A DNA stretch of 64,000 nt, from positions 1 through 64,000 of the forward strand of contig NZ_CADIJV010000005.1 of NCBI RefSeq assembly GCF_902859765.1, read 5' to 3'. The DNA comes from Achromobacter pulmonis (GTDB lineage: Bacteria > Pseudomonadota > Gammaproteobacteria > Burkholderiales > Burkholderiaceae_B). Positions 38,067 through 46,201 of the stretch are shown here, piece by piece. Numbering within the stretch: the stretch's first letter is position 1; each line of letters starts with the position of its first letter. Below the pieces are notes generated by a model. The model searched no databases. It was not told the DNA's origin and saw only the letters and a program-made list of their open reading frames with translations. A program made the position numbers and the translations under genes.

Positions 38067-38996
38067 TCAGTTAATTTGTGCTGCGATACCTTGTCGGTAT
38101 TTGCCGGGACCGATACCGAAGTATCGCTTGAACACGCGGTGGAAGGCGGCCTCTGACTGGTAGCCGACAGCCTCCCCAACGGCTGCGACCGAAACGCCAC
38201 CGCGTTTGAGCATGGCACTGGCGTGTGCCATACGCGTTTGCAGCAATAGCACTGCCGGCGTTGTTCCTGAAACTTGCTGGAACAGCCGTGCCAACGTAGC
38301 GCGCGACATATTGCACTCGCGCGCCATGTCTTCAAGCGACCAGTCTCTTTCGGGGGCGGCCAACATACCGTGCAGTGCAGGCTGCAGACGGCGCTCACCC
38401 AGTAACGCGTAGAGCCCTGATACCGCAGGCGCTTGTTCTAACCACGCACGGATCAGTAGGGCGAACAGCACCGAAGCCAGTTGAGAGACCACAATGTCCG
38501 AACCTGGGCGCGGCGTCTCCGTTTCTTTGCGCAGCATATCAATCAACGCCCGCAGATCGGCAATACCGCTAGCGTGCGCATCGCCTCGAATCACGACCGT
38601 ATCCGGCAACGCCGCCACCATCGCATTCGGCACACCGGAAAGTGGTGCGAATTCGCCGCAGAGTATGTCCGTCACCGGCCCATCTCCGTCATTGACCCGC
38701 TGCATCAGCGACGACACGGAAGGGACCAGGCGACTCGGCGATGCGTCGGCTGGTGCCCCGGTGTAAAGACGATGCGCCCGACCTCTGGGAAAGAGGGCGA
38801 CGTCGCCGATATTGAGCGGCGTAGCGGTTTCGTCTGACCCATCCAACCACGCGGTTCCGCTCAGTACCAGGTGATAGGGCACGACACCTGGCGCCGCGGC
38901 TGGATGATCAATGACCCACGGGGCACGGAAGTGACAGCGAACATCAAGCGACCCCTGCATGGGATAGAGCGACAAAAGCCGGCTGAGTGTATCCAT
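38067..38996 (-). CDS. AraC-family regulator with cupin-type N-terminal domain
   Basis: 309 residues. The N-terminal AraC-binding/cupin_6 domain (about 1-190) starts MDTLSRLLSLYPMQGSLDVR and includes LFPRGRAHRLY. The C-terminal tandem helix-turn-helix (about 210-305) has WSLEDMARECNMSRATLARLF and VGYQSEAAFHRVFKRYFG. It is divergent from the AhpD-like gene 39127, which is its likely target. Confidence 0.92.
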   Translation of the reverse strand: MDTLSRLLSLYPMQGSLDVRCHFRAPWVIDHPAAAPGVVPYHLVLSGTAWLDGSDETATPLNIGDVALFPRGRAHRLYTGAPADASPSRLVPSVSSLMQRVNDGDGPVTDILCGEFAPLSGVPNAMVAALPDTVVIRGDAHASGIADLRALIDMLRKETETPRPGSDIVVSQLASVLFALLIRAWLEQAPAVSGLYALLGERRLQPALHGMLAAPERDWSLEDMARECNMSRATLARLFQQVSGTTPAVLLLQTRMAHASAMLKRGGVSVAAVGEAVGYQSEAAFHRVFKRYFGIGPGKYRQGIAAQIN

Positions 38997-39126
38997 CAGG
39001 AAAGAACGTTGAGACGAAAAAGCAAATTGTAGAGTGATTCAAGCATTAATCATCCGAAGTGAGCGCCATACACTGGGCTCATGTCAGCACGAGCTGTCAC
39101 CGAACCGATCACCACAAGGAATCATC

Positions 39127-39663
39127 ATGAGCCGTCTGTATACGCAAGCCCTTTCCGAAGCCACTGGCCAGTCTGCCGAACTGTTTTCCGCAATCAAGAG
39201 CGCCGTGGGCATGGTGCCCAATGCCTACCAGGTCATCGGCAATAACAGCCCCATTGCGTTGGAAGCGGCACTGAAGCTGGATGCTGCCCTCGGCAAGAGC
39301 AGCCTCGATGCGCGTGAGATCGAAGTCGTCAAACTGGCCGTCAGCGAGGCAGCGGGTTGTGACTATTGCCTGGCCGCGCATACCCTCATGGGCCGGAAGA
39401 AAGGGCTGAGCCGCGAAGCGATGTTGGCCGTGCGCCAGGGCGAGCCATCGGGCGAGGAGCGTTTCGACGCGCTGGCCAATTTCGTGCGCACACTGGTGTC
39501 GACTCGTGGCACCGCCTCGCAGGAGGTATTGGCCGAGGTGAAGCGGGCGGGTTACAGCGATGCGCAAATTGTGGACACTCTGCTGGCGGTGGCAAGCATT
39601 ACCTTCACCAATCTTTTCAACCGGGTCAATGACACTCCCGTGGATTTTCCCGCCGCAGATTGA
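39127..39663 (+). CDS. Carboxymuconolactone decarboxylase/AhpD-like peroxidase-family protein
   Basis: 178 residues from the ATG at 39127 with an AAGGA site. The AhpD-type CxxC is CDYC (78-81) with His85 (CLAAH), the proton-relay arrangement of alkylhydroperoxidase D. The LDAREIEVVKLAVSEAAGC helix is typical. It is likely a thiol-dependent peroxidase or related redox enzyme. Pairing with a divergent cupin-AraC regulator is common for this family and suggests response to an oxidant or electrophile. Confidence 0.88.
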   Translation: MSRLYTQALSEATGQSAELFSAIKSAVGMVPNAYQVIGNNSPIALEAALKLDAALGKSSLDAREIEVVKLAVSEAAGCDYCLAAHTLMGRKKGLSREAMLAVRQGEPSGEERFDALANFVRTLVSTRGTASQEVLAEVKRAGYSDAQIVDTLLAVASITFTNLFNRVNDTPVDFPAAD

Positions 39664-39744
39664 GGCGCAGGTGATCCACCGGGTTTCTTGGACAGCGTCG
39701 ATGTTAGTAATCGAGCGGTCATGAGTTCCGACTTGCTCAAGCAG

Positions 39745-39880
39745 CCCGGTGGACACGTCCCGCAGATCGGGCTGCATCTGGTCAATCGATTCATGCCAGG
39801 TCATGCGGCCTCGTAATGCGGATGTGCTCATCCAGCAAGGTGCGGTGCAGCCGTTCGACGACGCCGTTGCCACGCCCCAA
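39745..39880 (-). mobile_element. IS481/IS3-like transposase remnant, frameshifted
   Basis: On the minus strand, one frame reads NGVVERLHRTLLDEHIRI, the DDE-transposase C-terminal block that holds the catalytic Glu. The expected continuation, GRMTWHESIDQMQPDL, is in the next frame, so there is a frameshift. Neither the N-terminal half nor intact inverted repeats is present. A CACCTG-T-CAGGTG palindrome at 39887-39899 abuts the remnant. It is an inactive relic at the right edge of the lower-G+C segment. Confidence 0.65.
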
Positions 39881-39934
39881 GGTGCTCACCTGTCAGGTGA
39901 ATACCCTCTCCGTACACGCCAGGTCCATGACAAC

Positions 39935-41092
39935 TCATCGGGCGCGTTGCAGCAAGCTCTCGTTGACCTCCCGCAGATCGACGATACCGAGCAGGCCCAT
40001 GTTGCGTCGCACCTCTTCGGTGATGAGCGCGATGGCATGGGCCACGCCGCGCTGGCCGGCCACCGTGGCCGCGTAGTTGAATGGACGGCCGACGAATACG
40101 CAGCGCGCGCCAAGCGCCAGCGCCTTCAGCACGTCTGTGCCGCGCCGCACGCCGCTGTCGAGCATGACCTCCATGCCGCCCGCGGCGTCCACCACCGCGG
40201 GCAGGGCCTGCAAGGGCGCCAGGCTGCCGTCCAGTTGCCGGCCGCCATGGTTGGACACGATGATCGCGTCCATGCCGTGCGCGCGGGCGGTGCGCGCATC
40301 GTCCGGGTGCAGGATGCCCTTCAACACCATCCTGCCTTTCCATGTCTTGCGTATGGCGGCGATGTGCCGCCAGTTCAGGTGGCCGCGATCGGAAAAATCC
40401 CGCAGCACATGCCTGGACAGAATCGGCGCGCCGCGCGTGGCGTAGTTGTTTTCGAAGTGCGGCATGCCGTGGCGGGCCAGCGTGCGCAGCAGAGTTCCGA
40501 TCAACCAGCGGGGGTGCGTGAGGCCCTGCAAGGCCAGGCTGACGCTCGGCCGCAGCGGGGTGGAAAAGCCCGCCCGCACGTTGTTTTCGCGGTTGGCGGC
40601 GACCGGTGTGTCGACCGTCAGCACCAGCGTGTCCACCCCGGCGGCGGCGACGCGATCGATCAAGGCGGCGATCTGTGCGCTGTCGCCGGGCAGGTAGGCC
40701 TGGAACCAGGTCCCGGGCGCCGCCTCCATCACGGTTTCCAGGCGGATCAGCGAAGAACCGCTCATGATGCAGGGCACGCCTGCCTCGGCCGCCGCGCGGG
40801 CGAGCACCACGTCCCCGCGATAGCGCGTGAGCGCGGCAATTCCCATGGGCGCCACGCCAACGGGCGCCGCGTATTCGCGGCCCAGTACCGTGCAGCGCGT
40901 GCCGCGGCGGGACACGTCCACCAGCACCTTCGGACGGAACCCGTACGCGCCGTAGGCCTGCCGGTTGCTCCGCTCGGACTGCCCGTCTTCCACCGCGCCC
41001 GACACATAGGCAAACAAGGGTTTGGGCAGAATCCGCCGGGCGGCGTCTTCGAAGTCGTGCAGGCTGAGCATGTGGCGCAGCGGATCTGGCAT
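39935..41092 (-). CDS. FMN-dependent alpha-hydroxyacid dehydrogenase (LldD-like)
   Basis: 385 residues from the ATG at 41092. It is a TIM-barrel flavoprotein of the L-lactate dehydrogenase/glycolate oxidase family. Conserved blocks are RPKVLVDVSRRGT, APVGVAPMGIAAL, LTVDTPVAANRE and the active-site SNHGGRQLD with catalytic His, followed by VMLDSGVRRGTDVLKALALG. It oxidises an L-2-hydroxyacid to the 2-oxoacid with electrons to the quinone pool. It is divergent from a LysR gene across a dyad-containing promoter region. Confidence 0.92.
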   Translation of the reverse strand: MPDPLRHMLSLHDFEDAARRILPKPLFAYVSGAVEDGQSERSNRQAYGAYGFRPKVLVDVSRRGTRCTVLGREYAAPVGVAPMGIAALTRYRGDVVLARAAAEAGVPCIMSGSSLIRLETVMEAAPGTWFQAYLPGDSAQIAALIDRVAAAGVDTLVLTVDTPVAANRENNVRAGFSTPLRPSVSLALQGLTHPRWLIGTLLRTLARHGMPHFENNYATRGAPILSRHVLRDFSDRGHLNWRHIAAIRKTWKGRMVLKGILHPDDARTARAHGMDAIIVSNHGGRQLDGSLAPLQALPAVVDAAGGMEVMLDSGVRRGTDVLKALALGARCVFVGRPFNYAATVAGQRGVAHAIALITEEVRRNMGLLGIVDLREVNESLLQRAR

Positions 41093-41181
41093 GGCTGGGG
41101 TTCCTGGCGGCGCTCGGCGGGCACGCCGCCGCGCAAGGGTCATCGGTTACGGCGAATGACTATAGGCCGGGCCGAGGTTTG

Positions 41182-41198
41182 AATAAAGTGACTTTATT
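41182..41198. promoter_or_regulatory. Candidate LysR operator between lldD-like and LysR genes
   Basis: A perfect AATAAAGT-G-ACTTTATT inverted repeat in the short AT-rich divergent promoter region. The adjacent LysR regulator at 41261 is its likely binder. Confidence 0.6.
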
Positions 41199-41260
41199 GA
41201 AGTCCCTTATTACACTTTTCTTCGTGCTCAATCGCCTGCCGCCGCCCGGCCTTTACTCCC

Positions 41261-42160
41261 ATGACGCTCAAGCAACTCGAGGCCTTTTACTGGGCCGCCA
41301 CCTGCAAGAACTTCGCCATCGCCGCGAATCGCCTGAATATTTCGGTGTCGTCGTTGTCGAAGCGGATCGGCGAACTGGAATCCTCGATCGGCGCCGCGCT
41401 GTTCAGCCGCAGCGCCCGTAGCGCGAGCTTGACCGCGCTGGGCGAGCAACTGGTACCCCATGCCAAGGACTTGCTGCGCAATGCGGACCAGTTCATGCAA
41501 CAGGCCAGCGACAACCTCAGCTACTCCGGCCGATGCCGCTTCGGCGCCGGTGAGTTGACCGCCATGACGTGGATGGCCGGATTGATCGACGTCATCCAGC
41601 AGGCTCATCCCAATCTGCTGGTCGAGCCTTTCGTAGGCGTGGGCGAACTGGTCGAGCGCGGGCTGGAGGAGGGCGAGCTCGACTTCGCTGTGATCGCGGG
41701 CCCGTCGTCCCGGGCATCGCTCGCCTCGCGCGTGATCGGCAGCGCCCGCTTCGAATGGGTGGTGTCGGCTCGGGCCGTGCCCGATGCGGCCGCGCTCGAA
41801 CCGGCCGACCTGCCAGGCCTGACGCTCATCACCCTGCCGCAAAGCTCGGGCGCGATCCGCATCCTCGACGACTGGCTGACCGAGCAGCGCGTGTCGCCGG
41901 GCCGCAATCAATGCTGCAACAGCTGGTCAGGCATTGCCGCCATGCTGCGGCAAGGGCTGGGGCTGGGCTTCCTGCCCGCCGCCTGGGCCCGGATTTTGAT
42001 CGAGCGCGGCGACTTGCAGCCACTGTCGCGCTTTCCGCCATTGCCCCCCCTGGCCTATACCTTCCAATGGCGTCGCGACGACACGCGGCCCATGCTGGAA
42101 AGCCTGCGCGCACACGCGCAGGCGTGTCTGGACTTCCACGCGCCCGCCGGGATGATCTAG
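41261..42160 (+). CDS. LysR-family transcriptional regulator
   Basis: 299 residues. The N-terminal helix-turn-helix reads LKQLEAFYWAATCKNFAIAA, then ISVSSLSKRIGELESSIG. An effector domain follows with GLGLGFLPAAWA near its end. It is divergent from the FMN hydroxyacid dehydrogenase and followed after 132 bases by the RraA-like operon, so it may control both sides. Confidence 0.9.
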   Translation: MTLKQLEAFYWAATCKNFAIAANRLNISVSSLSKRIGELESSIGAALFSRSARSASLTALGEQLVPHAKDLLRNADQFMQQASDNLSYSGRCRFGAGELTAMTWMAGLIDVIQQAHPNLLVEPFVGVGELVERGLEEGELDFAVIAGPSSRASLASRVIGSARFEWVVSARAVPDAAALEPADLPGLTLITLPQSSGAIRILDDWLTEQRVSPGRNQCCNSWSGIAAMLRQGLGLGFLPAAWARILIERGDLQPLSRFPPLPPLAYTFQWRRDDTRPMLESLRAHAQACLDFHAPAGMI

Positions 42161-42292
42161 CCCGGGCGCCGGCGTGCGACGTGCGCGACATTTTCCAAAA
42201 AGCGTTGTTTTTCACATCAAATTATTCGCTTTAAACCGCCTTGAGCCCGGCGTAGAGTCTTCCCGGACAACGATCCAAGGAGACCAGGCGTC

Positions 42293-42961
42293 ATGTCGGA
42301 GTTCGGATTTACCCTGCAGGAATGTCCTGCCGGCCCCAGCCGCGAGACGCTCGCGGCCTATCAGGCGCTGGCCGTGGCCAACATCAGCGATGCCATGAGC
42401 CGCGCGACCGGCACCTCGGCCTTGCTCCCGATGCATCGCTCGCGCCGTATCCTTGGCCGTGCCTACACCGTGCGCACGCGGCCGGGCGACAACCTGATGG
42501 TCCACAAGGCGATCGATTCCGCCGAGCCGGGGGACGTGATCGTGGTGGATGCCGGCGGCGATATGAACAACGCCATCATCGGCGAGATCATGGTGGGTTG
42601 GGCGGCCCGGCGCGGGCTGGCCGGCTTCGTGATCGACGGCGCCATCCGCGATAGCGAAACGATCGGCGCAGGCGATTTTCCCGTCTATGCGCGCGGGGTC
42701 GCGCATCGCGGTCCCTACAAGGATGGCCCCGGCGCCATCAATGTGCCGGTCGCGGTCGACGGGATGGTGGTGCTGCCCGGCGACCTGCTGGTGGGCGATG
42801 CCGACGGTCTGTTGGCCATCCGTCCCGACGAGGCGCCCGCCATCGCGGCGCGCGTGCGCGCGATCGCCGCGGCGGAAGCCCGAGTGCTGGAGGATATCGC
42901 GCGCGGAACGCTGGACCGCGCCTGGGTCGATGGCACGCTCAAGGCGCGAGGCGTGCTGTGA
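42293..42961 (+). CDS. RraA-family aldolase (HMG/CHA aldolase-like)
   Basis: 222 residues. Members cleave 4-hydroxy-4-methyl-2-oxoglutarate or 4-carboxy-4-hydroxy-2-oxoadipate to pyruvate and a second oxoacid, and also decarboxylate oxaloacetate. Conserved parts are NISDAMSRATGT near the start, GDVIVVDAGGDMNNAIIGEI with substrate-binding residues, and GFVIDGAIRDSETIGAG with the catalytic Arg-Asp pair. It overlaps the next gene by four bases. Some family members inhibit RNase E, but the neighbourhood favours an aldolase role. Confidence 0.85.
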   Translation: MSEFGFTLQECPAGPSRETLAAYQALAVANISDAMSRATGTSALLPMHRSRRILGRAYTVRTRPGDNLMVHKAIDSAEPGDVIVVDAGGDMNNAIIGEIMVGWAARRGLAGFVIDGAIRDSETIGAGDFPVYARGVAHRGPYKDGPGAINVPVAVDGMVVLPGDLLVGDADGLLAIRPDEAPAIAARVRAIAAAEARVLEDIARGTLDRAWVDGTLKARGVL

Positions 42962-44001
42962 GCGTGGCGTCCCATCCCAAGACTGCCCGGCTCTGCCGCC
43001 TGGATCTCTGGCTCAATCCGGTGTTCGACGAGATCATCGGCGGCACGCCCGGTGTCTCGCTGTCGGTGCTGCCGGCAAGGGGCGACGATGCCCGCACGCT
43101 GGCCGGCCTGCAGTCGGCCCATGCGTATCACGTTTCCGCGGCCAAGGACGAGTTGCCGCGGCAATGGTTCGTCAATGCCGAACTGATCTCGCAATGCCCG
43201 GACCTGGTATGTGTCTCGTCCGGCGGCGCGGGCTATGACACCATCGACGTGGCGGCCTGCACCGCGGCAGGCATCGCCGTGGTCAATCAGGCGGGGGCAA
43301 ACGCGGAGTCCGTGGCCGAGCACACGTACGCGCTGCTGCTCGCCGTGCAGCGCCGCGTGGTGGAATCGCACCATCGCCTGCGCCACGACGCCGGCTTTGC
43401 GCGCGAGGACCTCATGGGCCATGAGATCCATGGCCTGGTCCTCGGCCTGGTCGGCATCGGCAAGATCGGCAGCAGCGTCGCCCGCATTGCGCGCGGCTTC
43501 GGCCTGCGCGTGATCGCGCACGATCCGCTGCTGTCCGCCGACACCATCCGCAGCCGTGGCGCGGAACCGGTGTCGCTGGACGAATTGCTGGCGCGGGCCG
43601 ATGTGGTGTCGCTGCATTGCCCGCTGGACGCCTCCACGCGCGGCCAGTTCGGTGCAAAGGCCTTCGCGGCCATGAAGCGCGACGCGGTATTCATCTCGAC
43701 CGCGCGCGGCGGCATTCATGACGAAGCGGCGCTGCACGACGCGCTACGCGCCGGGCATCTGCGCGGCGCGGGGCTGGACGTCTGGGAACAGGAGCCGCCC
43801 GAACGCGGCGCCCCGCTGCTGGGTTTGCCCAATGTCGTCGCCACCTTCCATACCGCCGGCGTCACCCACGAAGCCCGGCGCAATGTCGCCCGTTCATCGG
43901 CCACGCAGCTCGTTGCGATGCTGCGCGGCGAACGTCCACCGCAACTCGTCAATCCGGAGGTCTGGCCGCTGGCGGCCAAACGCATCGCAAACCTGGCATG
44001 A
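42958..44001 (+). CDS. D-isomer 2-hydroxyacid dehydrogenase
   Basis: 347 residues from a GTG overlapping the RraA-like stop (GTGA). The nucleotide motif is VLGLVGIGKIGSSVARIARGFG. The catalytic Arg is in STARGGIHDE, Glu in GLDVWEQEPPE, and His in FHTAGVTHEA. It differs from the GhrA-like enzyme at 23864 in having a longer N-terminal catalytic domain. It probably interconverts a 2-oxoacid with its D-hydroxyacid in the same pathway as the aldolase. Confidence 0.9.
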   Translation: MSVASHPKTARLCRLDLWLNPVFDEIIGGTPGVSLSVLPARGDDARTLAGLQSAHAYHVSAAKDELPRQWFVNAELISQCPDLVCVSSGGAGYDTIDVAACTAAGIAVVNQAGANAESVAEHTYALLLAVQRRVVESHHRLRHDAGFAREDLMGHEIHGLVLGLVGIGKIGSSVARIARGFGLRVIAHDPLLSADTIRSRGAEPVSLDELLARADVVSLHCPLDASTRGQFGAKAFAAMKRDAVFISTARGGIHDEAALHDALRAGHLRGAGLDVWEQEPPERGAPLLGLPNVVATFHTAGVTHEARRNVARSSATQLVAMLRGERPPQLVNPEVWPLAAKRIANLA

Positions 44002-44079
44002 CAACACGGCATGGGTCCCTGCCCGCATCGAAAAGCGCGAATCAGGCAGCCCCCCGCCAAAATACAAAGGAGACAACTC

Positions 44080-45069
44080 ATGCAAAAACAAGACAAACGC
44101 TGGAAGCGGCGCGCCGTGGCGACCCTGCTGGCGACCGCTGCGCTGCTCACCAGCGGCGCGCAGGCGGCCGGCTACCCCGAGCACCCGATCAACCTGATCG
44201 TGTCGTACGGGCCAGGCGGAGGCACCGACCTGGTGGCCCGCATGATGGCGCCCTATCTGCAGAAATACCTGGGCAGCGACGCCCGCATCGTCGTACTGAA
44301 CCGCCCTGGCGCGGGCGGGGCGATAGGTTTCTCGGAATTGGCGCGTGCCCAGCCGGACGGCTATACCATCGGCTTTATCAACACGCCGAACTTGTTGACG
44401 ATTCCCATCGAACGCAAGACGAGCTTCACGTGGCGCAGCTTCGATCTGCTGGGCAACCTGATCGACGATCCCGGCGCATTTTCGGTGCTGAACGACAATC
44501 CGATCAAGACCCTGGCCGATCTTTCCGCCTATGCCAAGAAGAACCCGGGCAAGGTGACGGTGGGCACCACCGGCACGGGCTCGGACGACCATCTTGCCAT
44601 GCTGCGCTTCGAGCGGGTTTCCGGCGGCAAGCTCAGCCATATTCCCTACAAGGGCGCGGGAGAAGTGCGGGGCGCGCTGGCAAGCGGCGAGATCACGATC
44701 GGCGCCATCAACGTGGGCGAAGCGCTGCAGTACCAGAAGGGCGGAACCCCGTTGCGCATGCTGGGCCAGATGGGCAAGACCCGGTCGGCGGCGCTGCCGG
44801 ACGTGCCGACGTTCAAGGAACAGGGCTTCGATTTCGAGTTGGCCTCGCTGCGAGGATTGGCAGCGCCCAAGGGCTTGCCCGAAGATATCCGCGCCAAGCT
44901 TGTCTCCGCGGTGAAGCGCACGGTGGACGATCCGGAATTCCAGGCCAAGGCCAAGGACATGTTTGTCCCGCTGCGCTATCTGCCGCCTCCCGAGTACGCC
45001 AAGGAACTGGCGGCCGGCGAAGCAGAATTCCGGGCGCTCTGGAAAGAAGCGCCGTGGCTGGATAAGTAA
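44080..45069 (+). CDS. Bug-family periplasmic receptor (TctC-like)
   Basis: 329 residues from the ATG at 44080 with a strong AAAGGAG site. The Sec signal peptide (MQKQDKRWKRRAVATLLATA, then ALLTSGAQAAG) is followed by the hallmark start YPEHPINLIVSYGPGGGTD. The GAGGAIGFSELARAQPDGYT and VGTTGTGSDDH segments contact carboxylate ligands in Bug structures. No TctA/TctB membrane genes are present nearby, which is usual for the amplified Bug family. It follows the hydroxyacid dehydrogenase gene and probably captures the pathway's carboxylate. Confidence 0.93.
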   Translation: MQKQDKRWKRRAVATLLATAALLTSGAQAAGYPEHPINLIVSYGPGGGTDLVARMMAPYLQKYLGSDARIVVLNRPGAGGAIGFSELARAQPDGYTIGFINTPNLLTIPIERKTSFTWRSFDLLGNLIDDPGAFSVLNDNPIKTLADLSAYAKKNPGKVTVGTTGTGSDDHLAMLRFERVSGGKLSHIPYKGAGEVRGALASGEITIGAINVGEALQYQKGGTPLRMLGQMGKTRSAALPDVPTFKEQGFDFELASLRGLAAPKGLPEDIRAKLVSAVKRTVDDPEFQAKAKDMFVPLRYLPPPEYAKELAAGEAEFRALWKEAPWLDK

Positions 45070-45139
45070 CGGGTCGGATGGCGGGAAGCGGGCCTCGGCC
45101 TGAGGTCCGCGTCAGGCGGTGCATGTCCCGGTTTCGCGG

Positions 45140-46144
45140 CTAATTCACCTTGATTTTGAACTCCCGCACGAGAACCGTATTGCGCTCCAGTTCTGTCTTT
45201 ATGCGTGCGCCGAACGCAGCACCCGGCAGGCCCACCGGATCGGTTCCCATCTCGGCGAGCTTTGCGCGGACCTCGGGTTTGGCCAGTACGGCCAACGCGG
45301 CGTCCTTCAGCTTCTTGATCGCTTCAGTCGGCGTGCCTGCTGGCGCCAGCAGACCGTACCAGGTCGTGGCAATGACATCTTTGCCAGCAGGCCCGAGCAC
45401 TTCGCCGACCGTGGGGATGTCGGGCGCCAGCGGCGTGCGGGTTAGCTGGGTCACGGCCAGCGCCCGTAGCTTGCCCGCATGAATCTGCGGCAGCAGCGGC
45501 GGCAGCCCCGCGATCACCAGTTGCACCTGGCCTCCCAAGGCATCGGACACGGCCGGCCCCGCGCCCTTGTACGGAACGTGGATCAGATCGGCGCCGGTGC
45601 GGGCCTTCATGATTTCCAAGGCCAGCTGATGTGTGGATCCCGTTCCAGGCGTGCCCACGGTCAGGGGCGAACCTGATTTTGCCCGTGCAACCACGTCTTT
45701 CAGCGTGCCCTGGACCGACGGATGGGCGGCAATGATGTTCGGCGATTCCGCTATCAGCACAAGCGGGACCAAGTCGCGCGACACGTCGTATCGCGTATCC
45801 CGATACAGCGCGGGGTTGACCGTCAGTTCCGGGTTGCCCGCAACCAGCACGGTGTACCCATCCGCGCGGGCGCGCACAACGGATTCCGTGCCGATCATGC
45901 CCGCAGCGCCGCCTTTGTTTTCGACGACCACGCTTTGCTTGAGCTCGGTGGACATGGCTTGCGCAAGCAGGCGCGCAATGACGTCGATGCCACCTCCTGC
46001 CGGGTACGAAACCACCATGCGTATCGGCCTGTCGGGATACGTATCCGCCTGCGCCACGCCTGCCGTCATGGCCGTGGCAGCGGCTAATACGGCAAGTTTC
46101 GCACCGAGGCCTTTGCGCGCCAGACGCGCGAACGAATCGAACAT
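45140..46144 (-). CDS. Bug-family periplasmic receptor
   Basis: 334 residues from the ATG at 46144 with an AGGAG site. Signal sequence MFDSFARLARKGLGAKLAVL, ending GVAQA|DTYPDRPIRM. The mature start MVVSYPAGGGIDVIAR and ARADGYTVLVAGN fit Bug proteins, as do VGTPGTGSTHQLALEIM and VPYKGAGPAVSDALGGQVQ. It is 57 bases downstream of the probable real stop of the sulfatase gene, in the same operon. Confidence 0.93.
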   Translation of the reverse strand: MFDSFARLARKGLGAKLAVLAAATAMTAGVAQADTYPDRPIRMVVSYPAGGGIDVIARLLAQAMSTELKQSVVVENKGGAAGMIGTESVVRARADGYTVLVAGNPELTVNPALYRDTRYDVSRDLVPLVLIAESPNIIAAHPSVQGTLKDVVARAKSGSPLTVGTPGTGSTHQLALEIMKARTGADLIHVPYKGAGPAVSDALGGQVQLVIAGLPPLLPQIHAGKLRALAVTQLTRTPLAPDIPTVGEVLGPAGKDVIATTWYGLLAPAGTPTEAIKKLKDAALAVLAKPEVRAKLAEMGTDPVGLPGAAFGARIKTELERNTVLVREFKIKVN

Positions 46145-46201
46145 GGATGTCTCCTGCGATGCCGGCATTGAGCGCCGATCTGGTAGGTGTAATGAAGAGG
46201 A

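Noticed and set aside
37935-38074. Small + strand frame ending STLSLDGDEVS before the AraC gene end
   Set aside because: It has no start with a ribosome site, overlaps the AraC gene end and has no family features.
45324-46201. Long C-terminal extension of the minus-strand sulfatase running through the Bug gene
   Set aside because: It is out of frame with a well-supported Bug gene, is low in recognisable features (Arg/Gly/Ala-rich shadow), and is explained by a one-base indel in a six-G tract.
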